A DNA stretch of 64,000 bases from Mactra quadrangularis (lineage: Eukaryota > Mollusca > Bivalvia > Venerida > Mactridae). Of the stretch, positions 1-12,686 are shown in pieces. Below the pieces are notes generated by a model. It was given only the letters and a program-made list of their open reading frames with translations, made no database searches and was not told the DNA's origin. Position 1 is the first letter of the stretch. Each line of letters opens with the position of its first letter. The stretch lies in contig CM046295.1 of the NCBI GenBank assembly GCA_025267735.1, positions 17,133,592 to 17,197,591 of the forward strand. Direction: 5' to 3'. A program made the position numbers and the translations under genes.

Positions 1-156
1 TGTAGTTCACTGTTGCTGTTCATAATATCTGTTCCTGTTTTCACGATCCGATTTGTCCATTAAAATGGCAAGTAGTTTGCATTTAACCAACAACTGTCCC
101 CTACGAGTTAGATAACTTATATAATAGATCAACAATATGTGCATGTTTTTTTTCAG

Positions 157-3100
157 ATGATCATTCAAGAGTCAAACTGCCTCACGATAAAAAATTCTTT
201 ATCAATGCTTGTTACATAAAAGTAAGTTTGTGATAGTTTTCATTCGTGACCCAAATTAAGTTTTTCAAACAAGCAGCACAAAACATTACGGTTTCTTCAA
301 CTCATTTAAAATACAAAAGAAAAATTTGCTAATCTTTTTGTGTCAACCTTGATGTATGTGATTGATTGTCATGCCTTTTCAGTTATTCATACATAATTGT
401 TACTTGCATGTATCGTTTTTTGACGTCTGCCTTGTCACATATTGTTTATCGAAATAAATTTATCTAAGATGGAAGATCATATGCATCTACAACCACATAA
501 CATATATTAGTATTCATGTATTTTTTGTATTGAAGTATCTCTTGATCAGTTGCATTTATTCATGGTTATGCAAATGACTGTGAAGCACTTTAGAACATGT
601 ATTAAATATGAAAAGAGTGCTATACAAATAAAGCAAAAAAATGATTTATTATTCTTCCTTAATTCTTAGCTGTATGTATATATCTTTTTTTATTTTGTAT
701 TGAGTGTTACCGGATATAAATCATTGATGGCATTTTCAGGGCAACCAGCAACAGAAGGCGTACATTGCATCGTTAGGACCAACCAAAGTGACTACAGACA
801 ATTTTGCCACGTTCTGGAAAATGGTTTGGTATGAAAAAAGTGACATCATAGTAATGTTGACGAATCTCCAAGAACCCTCGGCGAGTATTTACAATAATCT
901 TTTAAGTAAATGAGGAAGACATTTATCACAAAAAGTATGGAGACAGTTGTAAACTTGCTGGAATTAAACAGATAGATAATGCAGTTTTCAACAATAATGA
1001 AAATTAATACTTATTTCAGGCTCTTTCAGCAGAAACAGTCAACTTCAATATACGAGCAAAAAACGTACAAAGTCCAGCAAATATTCAAGAACAAAACAAA
1101 GCTTGAGAAAACCTGATGTAACATAGGATAATTCATATGTTGACCAAGAAATCAATGTTAATTTTTGAATTTGCAACAAGAATTTTTGTCTAATGAATTA
1201 TCAATGACACAGTATATATATACACTGTTTGACTACCACAAAGAGTGAAAAATATATACAATTATAACAAATAGTATATACCGGATATGTTAAGCAGTAG
1301 CAATCGACCAAATTTTAATTATTTCCCCAATTTCTTTATAGGGCATGAAGTGTCATAAGTATTGGCCAGATATTGGTCAGTCTCTTACCTTTCGTGACCT
1401 TGAAATAAAATGTGACAGTATGGAAAACTTCACGGAATACACTCTGAGAACATTCACCATAACAAAGGTAATTCAACAAACATATAATTGAAATATAGCG
1501 TTAAAAGCACTTCCCGAACATGGGTTCAAAACAAGACAAGGCAATCCACCAATGTCAAAAACTATATTGATTATACAAATTTTGTTGAATTTAATAAAGT
1601 GTTTGAATTTCGGAGTTTTGTTTTGCCAGAGAGTTTGACTTGTTCCAAAAGCAAGTGTTTCTTTTCAAACACCAAAACATTTAGTTACAAAAATTTGATT
1701 ATTTAATATTGAAATAATTAAGCATTATAAGTAGACATTACTCCATTTTTATTTTTCATCCGTGCACAGGCGGTACAAACAAAGTTCGTTAATCATTATT
1801 GTAAAAAAGGAAATAAATACAGATAAAATTATACTGTTCTTTGTACACATATTTTCATTGTAACAATGAAAATTTGTTTGCACTGCTTTGAGACCCCAAA
1901 ATATTTGAATTCCGGTTATTGACTACTCAAAACCTATTAGTTATAGATTCAACGCTTTCATAATTTTGAAAAAAAAAACGAACAAAACATTTTATCTTTC
2001 AGGAAAAAGAGAGACGTACAGTAAGTCAGCTTCATTTTACAGCTTGGCCGGACAAGTCTATACCTAATAACGTAACATCATTGATTGAGTTTAGGCAAAT
2101 AGTGAAATCTACATATACTTTATCACAGGGACCAGTTATTGTTCATTGCAGGTATTTATTCAATATTTTTGAAAGATCAAACTTTTTCAGTGCATATATT
2201 CATCTTAATTCATCCAGAACTGTTCAATTTTGATTATTTTAATTTTTATGTACAATTTTCTGATGTCACCAGTAATGGTTTCAACCCCCACATTCTTTGT
2301 CTTTCATTGAAATTTACTTCCAATTAGATAAGCGGTTAGAAAAACACGTGTTTGAAATTGAAGTATTGTCGTCTATTTATAGATCCCTTTTTAATATTTA
2401 AATATTTTTATCATTATTGTAGAAGTATCATTATTATCATTGTTATTTTATCTAATATGTGATATTACTTATAAAATGCAACATCATCAAAATTATCATC
2501 ATCATTAACGTCATCAGTATCGTAACTATAATTTACTTTCTTTCATTTTCCAGTGCTGGTATAGGACGTACAGGAACTTACATTGCTATAGATTTACTTA
2601 CAGAAGAAGGTATGAATGAAGGTTCTGTTGATGTGTTTGGATGTATTAGAAATTTGAGAGATCAGCGGGTTAATATGGTACAAACCCCAGTGAGTAACAT
2701 ATCAAATTATGCTTTTAAATGTCTGCAATTCTTTTAAAACCAGCACTTAATGCCGCTTCCATTAACTCTATTTTGGCTTTTTATGATTAATCATGATTTG
2801 CACATTTGAATTTGACCTGCTAAATTAATATCAATTCACGAATCGATTAACTCCGCCCTTTTTTTAGCTTGTAATAATTAAACACATATTTAAATGCGTC
2901 TTACTAAAATTAACTCCGCCTTCAAAGTGTTAAACTCTGTCCTATTTGACTATTTCAGCACCAATATGAGTATGTTCATCGTGCTATTGTTTACACTTTG
3001 ACATTTGATGTTGATTACACACCAACAGAAACATTTAATGAATATGTAATGTCTCTGACTGATTCACAGTATGCAGCCATGCATAAGGTAAGACTATCTC

Positions 3101-6100
3101 AGACTGTTTGTATTTCAGAGAATTGTATCTTTGACCCAGAAACTTACGACCAGGATAAACATTACGTCTGACTTCTAATTTTAGATATTCATAACCCGTT
3201 TACCCATTGAAGGATTAGCATATATACTTACACAAATATTGTGTTACTCTGTGTAAATGTTTCGTTTTATCAGAGATTTTCTGTAAATAGTTACGTTAAG
3301 GTAATCATTTGAACAATAATCACATCTGTAGGTATTTAATACCGCCTATAATATTTTTATCCCGCCTTACGTATTCTGAACAATGGTCAATTTTACATAT
3401 CGACTCCGCCTGACAAGTTATTTTCATGTGGTCATGTTATATGAAATATTTCAGAGTAAATTGCTAGATCTCTGAAGTTACATGCGTACTCTTAGCATGT
3501 GAACGATATGTCATCATTTAAATGGGATTATTTTTCTGTTATTTAGAAACTAGGCACTTCAATTGAGAGTAAGAATAAGGAACACGAAGATGCAGTTGCA
3601 GCCAACAAAAAAGAAACCACTAAGAACAGACCAGGAAGTGACGTACCTGGTTAGATTTATATTATCTAAATATTTAAACAGACCATACCCAACACCGCCC
3701 TGATTATACAACCCCGCCTTTTTAATATTTAACGCCTCCGTTCTGTAAATTGACTCCGATGACTGTATTTACCAATGAATGAAATAAACGATCCAGGAAA
3801 ATGTTAATTCATTTAATACATCTACGAGTAATTTGAAATATTTAACCAGTACTTAAAAAAGTAATACAATCTATTTTCTTCCCTTCGGCTCAGTCATTGA
3901 AACTAAATAGACATTTGAAAGTAATTTTGATTAATATATGTAAGATACTCACCCTCGTCCTTTTATAACGACCTGCATGATTCTCATTTATCTAAAAGAA
4001 TATATAAAACTGCTGATATCCAATCAGAAAGATCATTAAATTTAGTTTATACTCCTTTTTATTTGCTCTATTGAAAGAAAAACTCTTGCAACATAGATTA
4101 TTTATTATCGATTCCATTTTCCATTTTTTTTCATCCTCAAGTCCTGAGCTAGAAGGACAAAGTTCAATGATTAAGTAAAAATCGAGGTAGAATTTTTATG
4201 TGATTTCAAAAATGCTGAACAACCTATTAAATAATTACATGCCAAGTTTCGTATATGTAGTCATATAGATTATTTCTTGTTTTCTTTCAGGTAATGAAAA
4301 TAGACCCAGGCTGTACTTGAATAGAAATTTCAATGATCCAAATTACATTAACGCTGTTTACATTGACGTAAGTGTTTCGTTTTTATTGCAAATTAGCATA
4401 TTTTTTCTATGGAAGTAAATAACAGGACAATTATGTTTGATAATAAACTTTGCATTATTTGATTTTACAGTGATAATAAAGATAACTCGTTTTAAGATAA
4501 CAGAGATAGTGTTCTTATTGTATTGATAAATAAAAGAGGAGGTAATACTAATTTTACTTTGTTAAAAAGAAAGACTAACAATTTCAAATCAAAGGGAGAT
4601 AACTTGTTATATGTTCTGAAGAATAACAAGTTTCTTTATATTTTCTAAGTAAAGGCAGATAATTCATGATATGTTTTCAGGGTTACAAGAGGACAAATAT
4701 ATTTATAATGGCTCAAACACCATTAACTTCATCAGTGGATGACTTTGTATGTTTGATTTATCAAGAGAATTGCACGTGTATAGTTTCTATAGAAACCACA
4801 GACAATCAAAGACAGGTAAATTTACGGATCATTATATTCATTTTAGACATGATTCGGAACTCTTCTATAGTTTTTCAAAATAGTTTTGTTAATATTGAAT
4901 GTGTTTACGAAAATGCTGATCTATTTAAGATTAACTTTAAATTTATATTTAGATTATTTTTGCATAGTGGATGGAAAATATGTAAAAAAAGTTCTGATAT
5001 CCCCACAGAATTGATATTTTACTAGCTGCACTGTAAATTTCAGATTGGTTGTTATATCCCGGAAGAAAAAGAAAGTCTAACATTTGGTTCATTTGTTGTA
5101 ACTTGTCTGAAATTTCAAAACAAACATAATCACCAATACAGACAACTGAAGATAGCCAATAAAGGACAGGTAAGTGGATTGTAAACATGTATAACTTAAT
5201 TTATGTTGAAATCAAAGTCTTTAATCATTAGATTACTCCGATAATTACTAAAACGTTTGTTGTAACTTTAGAATAAGGCGAACAGAGTTTTCTTAGGGAG
5301 AAAACATTAGTATTAGCCATTTGCAAACATCCACTCGATCAGAATTTTTATGTAGCAGACTTACCAAGGGAAAACAAGTTTAAGGCATTTCACCATGACT
5401 TCAAAACAATATCAAAATGTTATTTAAAAGAAATTAGAAAATTTCAAACAGTTCTCCATGATATTTTATTTTCTATGGTTATACTAATTACACGTTTTAC
5501 ATGTTTTAATTGTAACACAGGTATTTGTAATATTTTATATTCTATTACACATTTCTGTCGTTTTTATTCAATGTACCACTAAGTTCTTAGATAAAAACAT
5601 AATTCTTTGATTGTCTTTGCTTCTTTTCATCCTATGTTCTTCAATGAAACTTTCAAACTTTGACTTCACAAAATACCTTCTTTATTTTCTTGAAATTTAT
5701 TATTTACTATATATTTTATTTTCCTAGCAATCAACTGGTGAAAAAATTGTAAATCACTACCAGTATACAAATTGGAAGAACAATGAGAAAGTTCCATCAA
5801 GTGACGCTGACTTTGTACAATTTATAAAAGATACACAGTCCTCTTTACAGAACGATGAACCCCCACTTCTTGTACATTGCTCGTAAGTAACCATTGTTTA
5901 TTTTGATTTATAAAGCTTTGATAGCTTTCTAAATGTAATGTTATTAAGATGTTTAACGTCGCATTTCTACATTTTTTTCAGTTATATCTACAGTTATGTA
6001 TCTCGATCAGATGTCATTTTATTAGTCACTGGATGTATTAAGATAACTAAAGCCAATATTAACCCAGTTTTAAGCACATACCCTTTCCATTGGATGACAA

Positions 6101-7134
6101 CCTCCCTACCTCATACTGCAAAATTATTTAAATAAATGTTGGTCCATACTTCATCGATTTAGTTATCCAAGTAAACAAGGGATATACTCAAACCAAGCTA
6201 ATAGAAGGAAACTATCTTAACTTCTTAGGAATATCATTTTGACACAAAAAATGATCTTTCATTGAAATTTCAAGCTAGGTTATTACTTATAGATAAAACC
6301 ATTAACTTAAAATGTAAAGATCATTACGCGTATTTGTAACAAACATCACTAAAATTGTAAACAAAGTTTTTTATCATGACTTTTGTTTATTTCATCAGGA
6401 CTGGTGGTAAGAAATGTGGATTGTTTTGTACAGTATCATTATTGTTAGAGAGAGCTGACATTATACGACAAATAAGTGTCGTGAATACTGTTAGACTACT
6501 TAGACTAAGAAGACCAAATGTTATACCAAATAAGGTAAGAACGTGTCTGTTATCTCATACTTGGAAGTGGCTTAAGAAAAGGGGCGTTGTAAAATATAAA
6601 ATGTACATGGTGTAATATGATTGGCGTGTTATTTCAGAAATGAGATAGGTTTTATGAGCTCTCCGCAAGGTTTATAATCAAGCTCAGGGTACCAACGAAT
6701 GGGATAGCAATTTGACATGAACTATTTACGAGCCATGTTACCATGATTGTCATTTTGATGTGATTTACATTTAGTCATACACACATGTAAAATTATACAA
6801 AAAGTTCTTATATCATGTGATTGAGTGGTTTCGATTCGATGTTGGAATAGTAATTATTTGATAGCCAGCTTTGCGTTGCTTTAAATCCCATCCAAAACCT
6901 ATCCCGCTGTTTTCTTGAGCAAGAAGCTTTATCGTACTAACTCATTAGTAAAAAAAAAACGGAAAGTGAACTCGAACGCGATGAATATAAGTTGGGACAA
7001 CTTTAAACAATCTAACAAACTAAATTGATGAATACAATTTCTTGTATTTACAGGAACAGTTAAAGTTTGCACATCGATGTGTGGCGTCACAGATGGAGGT
7101 GTTGAGTACATATACAAACTTTTCAATGAAGTAA
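157..7134 (+). CDS. RPTP gene A, 3' part: tandem phosphatase domains D1 and D2
   Basis: Last 13 coding exons of a receptor tyrosine phosphatase, read from splice sites: 157-221, 740-880, 1342-1467, 2003-2151, 2554-2689, 2959-3087, 3547-3649, 4291-4367, 4681-4815, 5044-5169, 5728-5882, 6399-6534 and 7054-7134 (TAA). All phases join, giving 518 codons after the first split codon. D1 has the pTyr-loop tail DHSRVKLP, the WPD loop (FTAWPDK), the catalytic P-loop [10 protein letters not shown] (Cys codon 2147-2149) and the Q-loop QTPHQYEY, so it should hydrolyse phosphotyrosine. D2 has WKN in place of WPD and HCSTGGKKCG in place of the P-loop: the Cys is kept but the invariant Arg is Lys, so D2 is probably a pseudophosphatase. 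The exon upstream of 157 (equivalent to 39690-39777) and the ectodomain lie outside the window. The second intron starts with GC (881), not GT. AATAAA occurs at 7146 and 7833. Confidence 0.9.
1756..1920. mobile_element. MITE-like element in gene A intron (TTTGAATTCCGG family)
   Basis: Begins near CCGTGCACAGGCGGTACAAA and ends near AAATATTTGAATTCCGG. Both ends recur in a family seen at 21819-22024, 24585-24682, 36352-36512 and 42064-42228. No coding capacity. Confidence 0.6.
6811..6932 (+). repeat. Degenerate SINE-like sequence in the last intron of gene A
   Basis: Shares GAGTGGT, TGATAGCCAGCT and CTTGAGCAAGAA with better preserved copies at 33748-33965 and 36690-36890. It looks like a decayed tRNA-derived SINE. 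The equivalent in gene B is near 47738-47845. Confidence 0.45.
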
Positions 7135-7184
7135 AATTGGTATTGAATAAAAATGAAAATCACTTTTTGGAATTGAACTGGATT

Positions 7185-7335
7185 TTACAAATCTGAGTTA
7201 TTAACTTCATGAGTGGAGATGGTTTAAGTTATTAACTTTATGAGTGGGAATAATAATAATTTAAGTTATTGACTTTATGAGTGGAAATGGTCTAAGTTAT
7301 TGACTTTATGAGTTGGCATGGCCCTAGTTATTTTG
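7185..7335 (+). repeat. Minisatellite of about 30 bp in the 3' flank of gene A
   Basis: Four to five copies of a unit like AAGTTATTGACTTTATGAGT, starting about 50 bp after the stop. The same unit has about two copies after gene B and about five after pseudogene C. Confidence 0.75.
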
Positions 7336-7890
7336 AGTATATACTTTATTTTGTTATAATTTTAATCACTGGCATGTGTTCTAGTCATATTTTGCAATTG
7401 ATTCTCAGGAAGGAGGTTTGGTATTTTTATAATTTGATTCATAAATATATTGCCTTTCGCCGCATGTGGTCTGCGTATGCCGTATTAATACCGGCAAAGA
7501 CTAATAAAGTCGCCACTAGATCCAGGACTGTATTCTTGCCGTGTAAGGTAATACCGTATCAAGAAAAGTTGATTATTTATATGTTAATGATTACTTGCCT
7601 CAAATCAATATAAACGGGTAAGATGCAGTTTTACATTGAAATTGTCTAAGGCCAGAGTGGACTAGTTACATGTGTATATCGAGAGTTAAAAGGTAAACAT
7701 TTTGAGAAATAAAAAAACGTGATTTTTTAAATACCTTTTCAATCTGCAATACAATTTATATTTTTTTGTTTCCTTTCAGTAGATTTACCTCTCATTCATG
7801 TGTTCTATGAATATCAGTGCATTTGAAGTCTAAATAAATTTATTTTCTAAAACAAAACAAAACTAAAATGATAAAAGTACAAATTTTCCA

Positions 7891-7982
7891 GGGGTAAAAG
7901 GTGCCAAGCACACTTGGGACCTAAAATATTCGGAACTGTAGAGGAAAAAGTTGTCAAGTGTGTGAGATGGCACCTTTTACCA
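7891..7982. repeat. Inverted repeat, GGTAAAAGGTGCCA arms
   Basis: Arms at 7893-7906 and 7968-7981 are perfect complements. A third arm, extended to about 25 bp, occurs at 9180-9206. The pair 7891/9206 could be the ends of a 1.3-kb non-autonomous DNA element. Also present in copy B near 48640-48728 and 49800-49830. Confidence 0.6.
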
Positions 7983-8059
7983 CTATAATTTTTGACAAAA
8001 ACGTGTACTATTTTAAGGAGAAATATGATAAGTTAGCACACTTTAAATTTAATTATTCA

Positions 8060-8280
8060 GCCGCGGCCGTGGCGTAGTGGTTAACATGTCTGACTTCGAA
8101 TCTGGAGGTCGCAGGTTCGAAACCCAGTCGCGGCATGTCATACCCTATACAGGAGTTGTCGGCCTCGTGGCAGGGTAAGTTAGTACTGGTGATAGATAAG
8201 TGTCCAGGAAACCTATAGTAGGAAGAGCTGGCCGTCTAGTATATTACCTATATATGTGTTGAATGCGACGTTAAAAAAAA
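8060..8280 (+). mobile_element. tRNA-derived SINE, present only in copy A
   Basis: The head is tRNA-like: A-box GTGGCGTAGTGG, B-box GGTTCGAAACC, and GCCGCGG paired against CGCGGC. A tRNA-unrelated body and an A-rich tail follow. The equivalent place in copy B (around 48790-48830) lacks it, so the insertion postdates the duplication. It is unlikely to be a working tRNA gene because of the long body and the imperfect anticodon stem. Confidence 0.75.
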
Positions 8281-9281
8281 TGAATTTAATGAATAAAACA
8301 TTAATGTTGGCTTATCTGTAACAATACATTAGTGAGTTTTGCAGACATTACTTTTTATAAATAATGTTAATCACTACTACTAATGATAAGACGGTAGAAA
8401 ATGAAGTCTTCATTTCAAATACCCACAGTATAATCACTATTATTTGTTTGCAACAATAATTAACAATTCAAGAAAAAGGTTAAAGGTATATTGTGAGAAA
8501 GAACGAGAATTTTTGTTTACTAATGGTACATGATTAACTCATTATTTGTATACCCTTAAATGATCAAACGTTTATTTTACAAATTTGTACAATGAATACT
8601 TCAAACTATGTATATCATATTCAAAGATTTTACCAGGTCTGTGTGGTGCAACACTTCATGTTTTTGTTATTATTAATAAGCAAAAATATGAATCATTTAT
8701 GAATATTTTGAAATATATTTACAAAATTGATTTTTGACGGGTTTGCTGCATAAGAATTTGTATGTTTTATGTCCCACAGAAGATCTATTTGTTAACAAAC
8801 TTAGTCAAACTTTTATTTCGTAAGTTATTTGTCAGAAACATTGTTCATGGTAAAGACTAAAATCTTAATACAGAACCAAAATGTAATGATATAATATTTT
8901 CTCATTTTGCATCTTGAACTTTAATTTTTACCTGAAATTGTTTTATTCTGAGTCAATAAACAATTTGCATTTTTATAAATACTTACTCTCAAATGCAGTT
9001 TTTGCTTAGATCTTTGTCAGAATTTTTTTATTGCATTGTTTGTGTGCTAAGTAAATGATATACAATAACTTACCAAATAAATATAAGTTGTGCTAGCACT
9101 ATAACTGTTGATTGTTAAGTAATGATTTAAAGTATAGATGGCATCTTTTCCACTTCAAAATAGATATTCTGTAGGTTTCAAGTACACTTGGCACCTTTTA
9201 CCACCATTAAATCACCTTAAGGCACTTGGCACTAATTACTTCTGTCATTTTTTACCTTTTATGGGCAGAATCTGAGGTTGA

Positions 9282-10260
9282 TTTCTTTTTCTATGATAGA
9301 GGGATCTGATTTGTTATGAAAAAAGCAAAAAGTCATTTTTGTTTGAATTGAAGCTGGCACTTTTTACCTTTCAACCCTCGATATTATCATGTGATGTTGT
9401 TATTATATTTTGTAAATATTTCTATAATGTATATAACCTGAGCTACATAAATTGTTTTTTCCTTTTCGTTTTTATTTATTATTGTTTAGCATGTTTTTGT
9501 TATTTCATTTTGTTACATGTTATTAGATTTTTATTTTTTTTATATTTTTACATATTTAAGCATAAGTGCTTCATATATGATATTTTATAACACTCTTTTT
9601 CTAATACTCTAAGAATAATGTATTGCATGCAGATATCTTACGACAAAATTCATCGTTAATTTATTTCTTGAGAACTTGTCAAAATCATGAAGCTTAGAAA
9701 AACTTACAACTTTTGTCACAAAACCTGATTGTAAAGACCGAATTAAAGGCATAAAGCTTCAAAACCATCTTGCAACTTTTGTCATAAAACCTGATTCTTA
9801 AGACCCTGGTCGAAGTCACGAAACTTCAAAACCATCTTGCATCTTTTGTCAAAAAACCTGATTCTAAATACTCTAGTCAAAGTCATGAAGCTTCAAAACC
9901 ATCTTACAAACATGAAGTTGATTTTTTCTTATGAAAGAGGGATCCGAGTACTGATGAAAAAAATCAAAAAGTCATTTTCGTTTGAATTGAAGCTGGCACT
10001 TTTTACCTTTCAACCCTCGATATTATCATGTGATGTTGTTATTATATTTTGTAAATATTTCTATAATGTATATAACCTGAGCTACATAAACTGGTTTTTT
10101 TTTCGTTTTTTATTTATTATTGTTTAGCATGTTTTTGTTATTTTATTTTGTTACATGTTATTAGATTTTTATTTTTATATTTTTACATATTTAAGCATAT
10201 GTGCTGCGTATATGATATTTCATAACAGTCTTTTATCTTTCGACAAAATTCATCGTTTAT
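9282..10260 (+). repeat. Two-unit tandem duplication of about 640 bp, T-rich
   Basis: The block starting near 9282 (AAAAAGTCATTTTxGTTTGAA, then GAAGCTGGCACTTTTTACCT) recurs near 9921. Both units carry short open frames full of Phe/Tyr/Ile, which are low-complexity artefacts. Confidence 0.7.
9670..9910 (+). repeat. 68-bp satellite, short array (copy A)
   Basis: About three to four units of ACCTGATTCTAAAGACCCTA then GTCAAAGTCATGAAGCTT and CATCTTACAACTTTTGTCAC. Confidence 0.7.
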
Positions 10261-11007
10261 TTATTTCTTGAGAACTTAAGATATATGTAACCAAGTTAAT
10301 ACTTAAAACAATTGAAAAAGTTAATTTAATTATTTTGAAAAACTTTATAACTATAGTTTCTTTTAGTCAATGTTAATATTTTAATCTATATTTTTCCCAG
10401 CCAAGCTAATTGTTTATGTTAATTATTTTGGTAGATGTTTTTAAAATATATTTTCTTATTAAGTTTAAGTAGTTTAATCAACATAAATAATCAACATAAT
10501 TTCCAGGATGTGACATAAACACTCGGTTTGAAAACATCGTCTGGTTATCTCTTTTATTAGATAATCAATATAATCAAAATTCTTGATCAGTCTCAAGTGT
10601 TGACACATGCTAGTCTGTTTGTTTTATTATCTCATTGATAAAGGTGTCACGTCCTGACATTTCCTACTTAATCAATTTACAAGTTATTATGTAAAAGTAT
10701 AATTCTCATTGGTTGATTAATATAAGTTATTGCCCTGCCTCTATTATTTACTTTTCCCATAAAACCTAGAGACAACTAAGTTAAAATTATGGATGTTTTT
10801 AGGATGAATATGTTAGGTTAGGTTTTGTCAGGTTAAGTTAGGATAGATCATGTGAAAGTTACGTTACAAATATTATGTGAAAATTAACAAAGTAATAGTT
10901 TAAATTAATATTGATTGCACACTTTGAATACTTTTGTGGATATGTACCTTTTGTTAACTAAATGACCTGAGTACAATAAAATTGAAAGAAGATCAACAGA
11001 GTTTGTT
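10261..11007. other. AT-rich 3' flank, no gene seen
   Basis: Shared with copy B (about 50940-51654). Short runs such as TTAGGTTAGGTT occur near 10810. No coding potential or element ends recognised. Confidence 0.6.
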
Positions 11008-11177
11008 TAAATTGCAACCAAATAATAATAATCTGTAACAGTAGGTTCGATCGGCTGGGGGCTTGCTCGCATCCAGTGAGAGCACTCGCTTGGCGTGATT
11101 GTATTTTTGTGAGAGGTTGTTTGGGGAATTCTACCAAACCCACTGTTGACAGCATATTATTATTTGGTTGCAATTTA
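11008..11177. mobile_element. 170-bp MITE with 23-bp perfect inverted ends (copy A)
   Basis: Arms 11008-11030 and 11155-11177 are perfect reverse complements starting TAAATTGCAACCAAATAATA. Imperfect pairing continues inward (CTGTAACAGT against ACTGTTGACAG). The GC-richer centre has no open frame of note. Confidence 0.78.
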
Positions 11178-11654
11178 TGATATTCAAAATTTATAGGACT
11201 TTGTCTTTTCATGCAACATATCGAGTTTTATGCTGGCTCGGAGTCCCCCCAAGCAAATTTGTTATTGTTTGTTTTTAGATAAGGCATTTATGCTAATGTG
11301 TGGTTGATGCATCCTATAACCTGGTTTAAACCCCTAGTGGCAATTACTCTGCCATTGTCTGTTCCAAGGTGGAAAACATTTTTGTTATTGCACTTGTTAT
11401 TTGTGTGTGATGTCCTTTATATAAAAAATATAAAAGAAACCAAAAAATAGCTGTCTCTTTCCGTTTTGGCTGCGTTGGACGTCTGCGTTTTTTACTGTTA
11501 ATGTGTTCGCATTCCGTTAGTCTTACTACAATTGAAGCATAAGATTTTTCAAGATTTAATTTCCTGTGCAATTTTTGTTATTGTTTTGTTTTTTAAAACC
11601 TTTATACAAAAAGTGTTTGTATTGTCCTATATAAAAACCATTAAAAAACTAAAC

Positions 11655-11970
11655 AAAACCTGATTCTAAAGACCCTAGTCAGTGTCATAAAGCTTAAAAA
11701 CAATCTAACAACTTTTGTCACATAACCTGATTCTAAAGACCCTAATCAAAGTCATGAAGCTTAAAAACCATCTTACATCTTTTGTCACAAAAACATGATT
11801 CTAAAGACCCTAGTCAAAGTCATGAAGCTTAAAAACCCTCTTACATCTTTTGTCACAAAAACATGATTCTAAAGACCCTAGGCAAAGTCATGAAGCTTAA
11901 AAAAATCTTACAACTTTTGTCACAAAACCTGATTCTAAAGACCCTAGTTAAATTCATAAAGCTTCATATA
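11655..11970 (+). repeat. 68-bp satellite array (copy A)
   Basis: About four and a half units of the sequence described at 9670. The matching array in copy B (52288-52805) is longer. Confidence 0.8.
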
Positions 11971-12686
11971 TATCTCTGTTTTTGTTTTGGCTGCGTTGGA
12001 AGTCTGAGTTTTCGTTACTGTTGATGTGTTCACATTTCGTTTGTATTACTAAGATTTAAGCATAATATTGTTTTATGAAGAACTCACACGTATAGTGCAT
12101 GTTTTATTGTATAATCATTATTTTAATATATTTACTGTGCAATTTCATTGTTTTATTTTCATGATGTCATTTTTTAGCATTTTAGGACTACGCTAAAAGT
12201 TCTGAAGTCAATGGGAATTAAATATTTGATTTCTAAAAGGTGCTAAAATAATGAAATAAAAACAATCAGTTTTTTTTCATTTTTTCTTATGCATTGTACA
12301 ATACGCCATCTCATCTTTCCTTTATATGTTAGTTTTGTACCAATATTTTTTTAAGTTATTTCAATAAAATTATAAAAAAAATGTTTTGTCTTTTTTGTTG
12401 TCCTAGCCTTTTTTCATAGCCAATAAATACTTTACGGTATTCAAATTGGTAGTTTTCCACTAGCGGTACGAACAAAAAGATGTTCGCTACAATAAAATAC
12501 ACAAAGAAGAAGATGATTGAACTTGTTGATGGAACATACTTTTTTGCAAAACTTAAGACACATATTTTGATATGCAATGTGACGACAAGGCACTAATCAT
12601 AAAACATACATGCAAGTTACAAAATATGTTTTACCAAAAAGCTATGTCAAACAACATTATGCATCAAGGATGACACAAAAGGGTGA

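Noticed and set aside
2459..2737. A 92-codon frame starting in the intron as a separate phosphatase fragment
   Set aside because: Its second half is exon 5 of gene A read through both splice sites; the upstream part is AT-rich intron.
8060..8131. Functional tRNA gene
   Set aside because: The A/B boxes are good but the anticodon stem is imperfect and the sequence continues into a SINE body with an A-rich tail.
9670..9910. CRISPR-like array from regularly spaced repeats
   Set aside because: Whole 68-bp units repeat with no unique spacers, in animal nuclear DNA with introns.
9339..10127. Phe/Tyr-rich membrane-like small proteins
   Set aside because: T-rich low complexity within a tandem repeat; the frames differ between units and between copies A and B.
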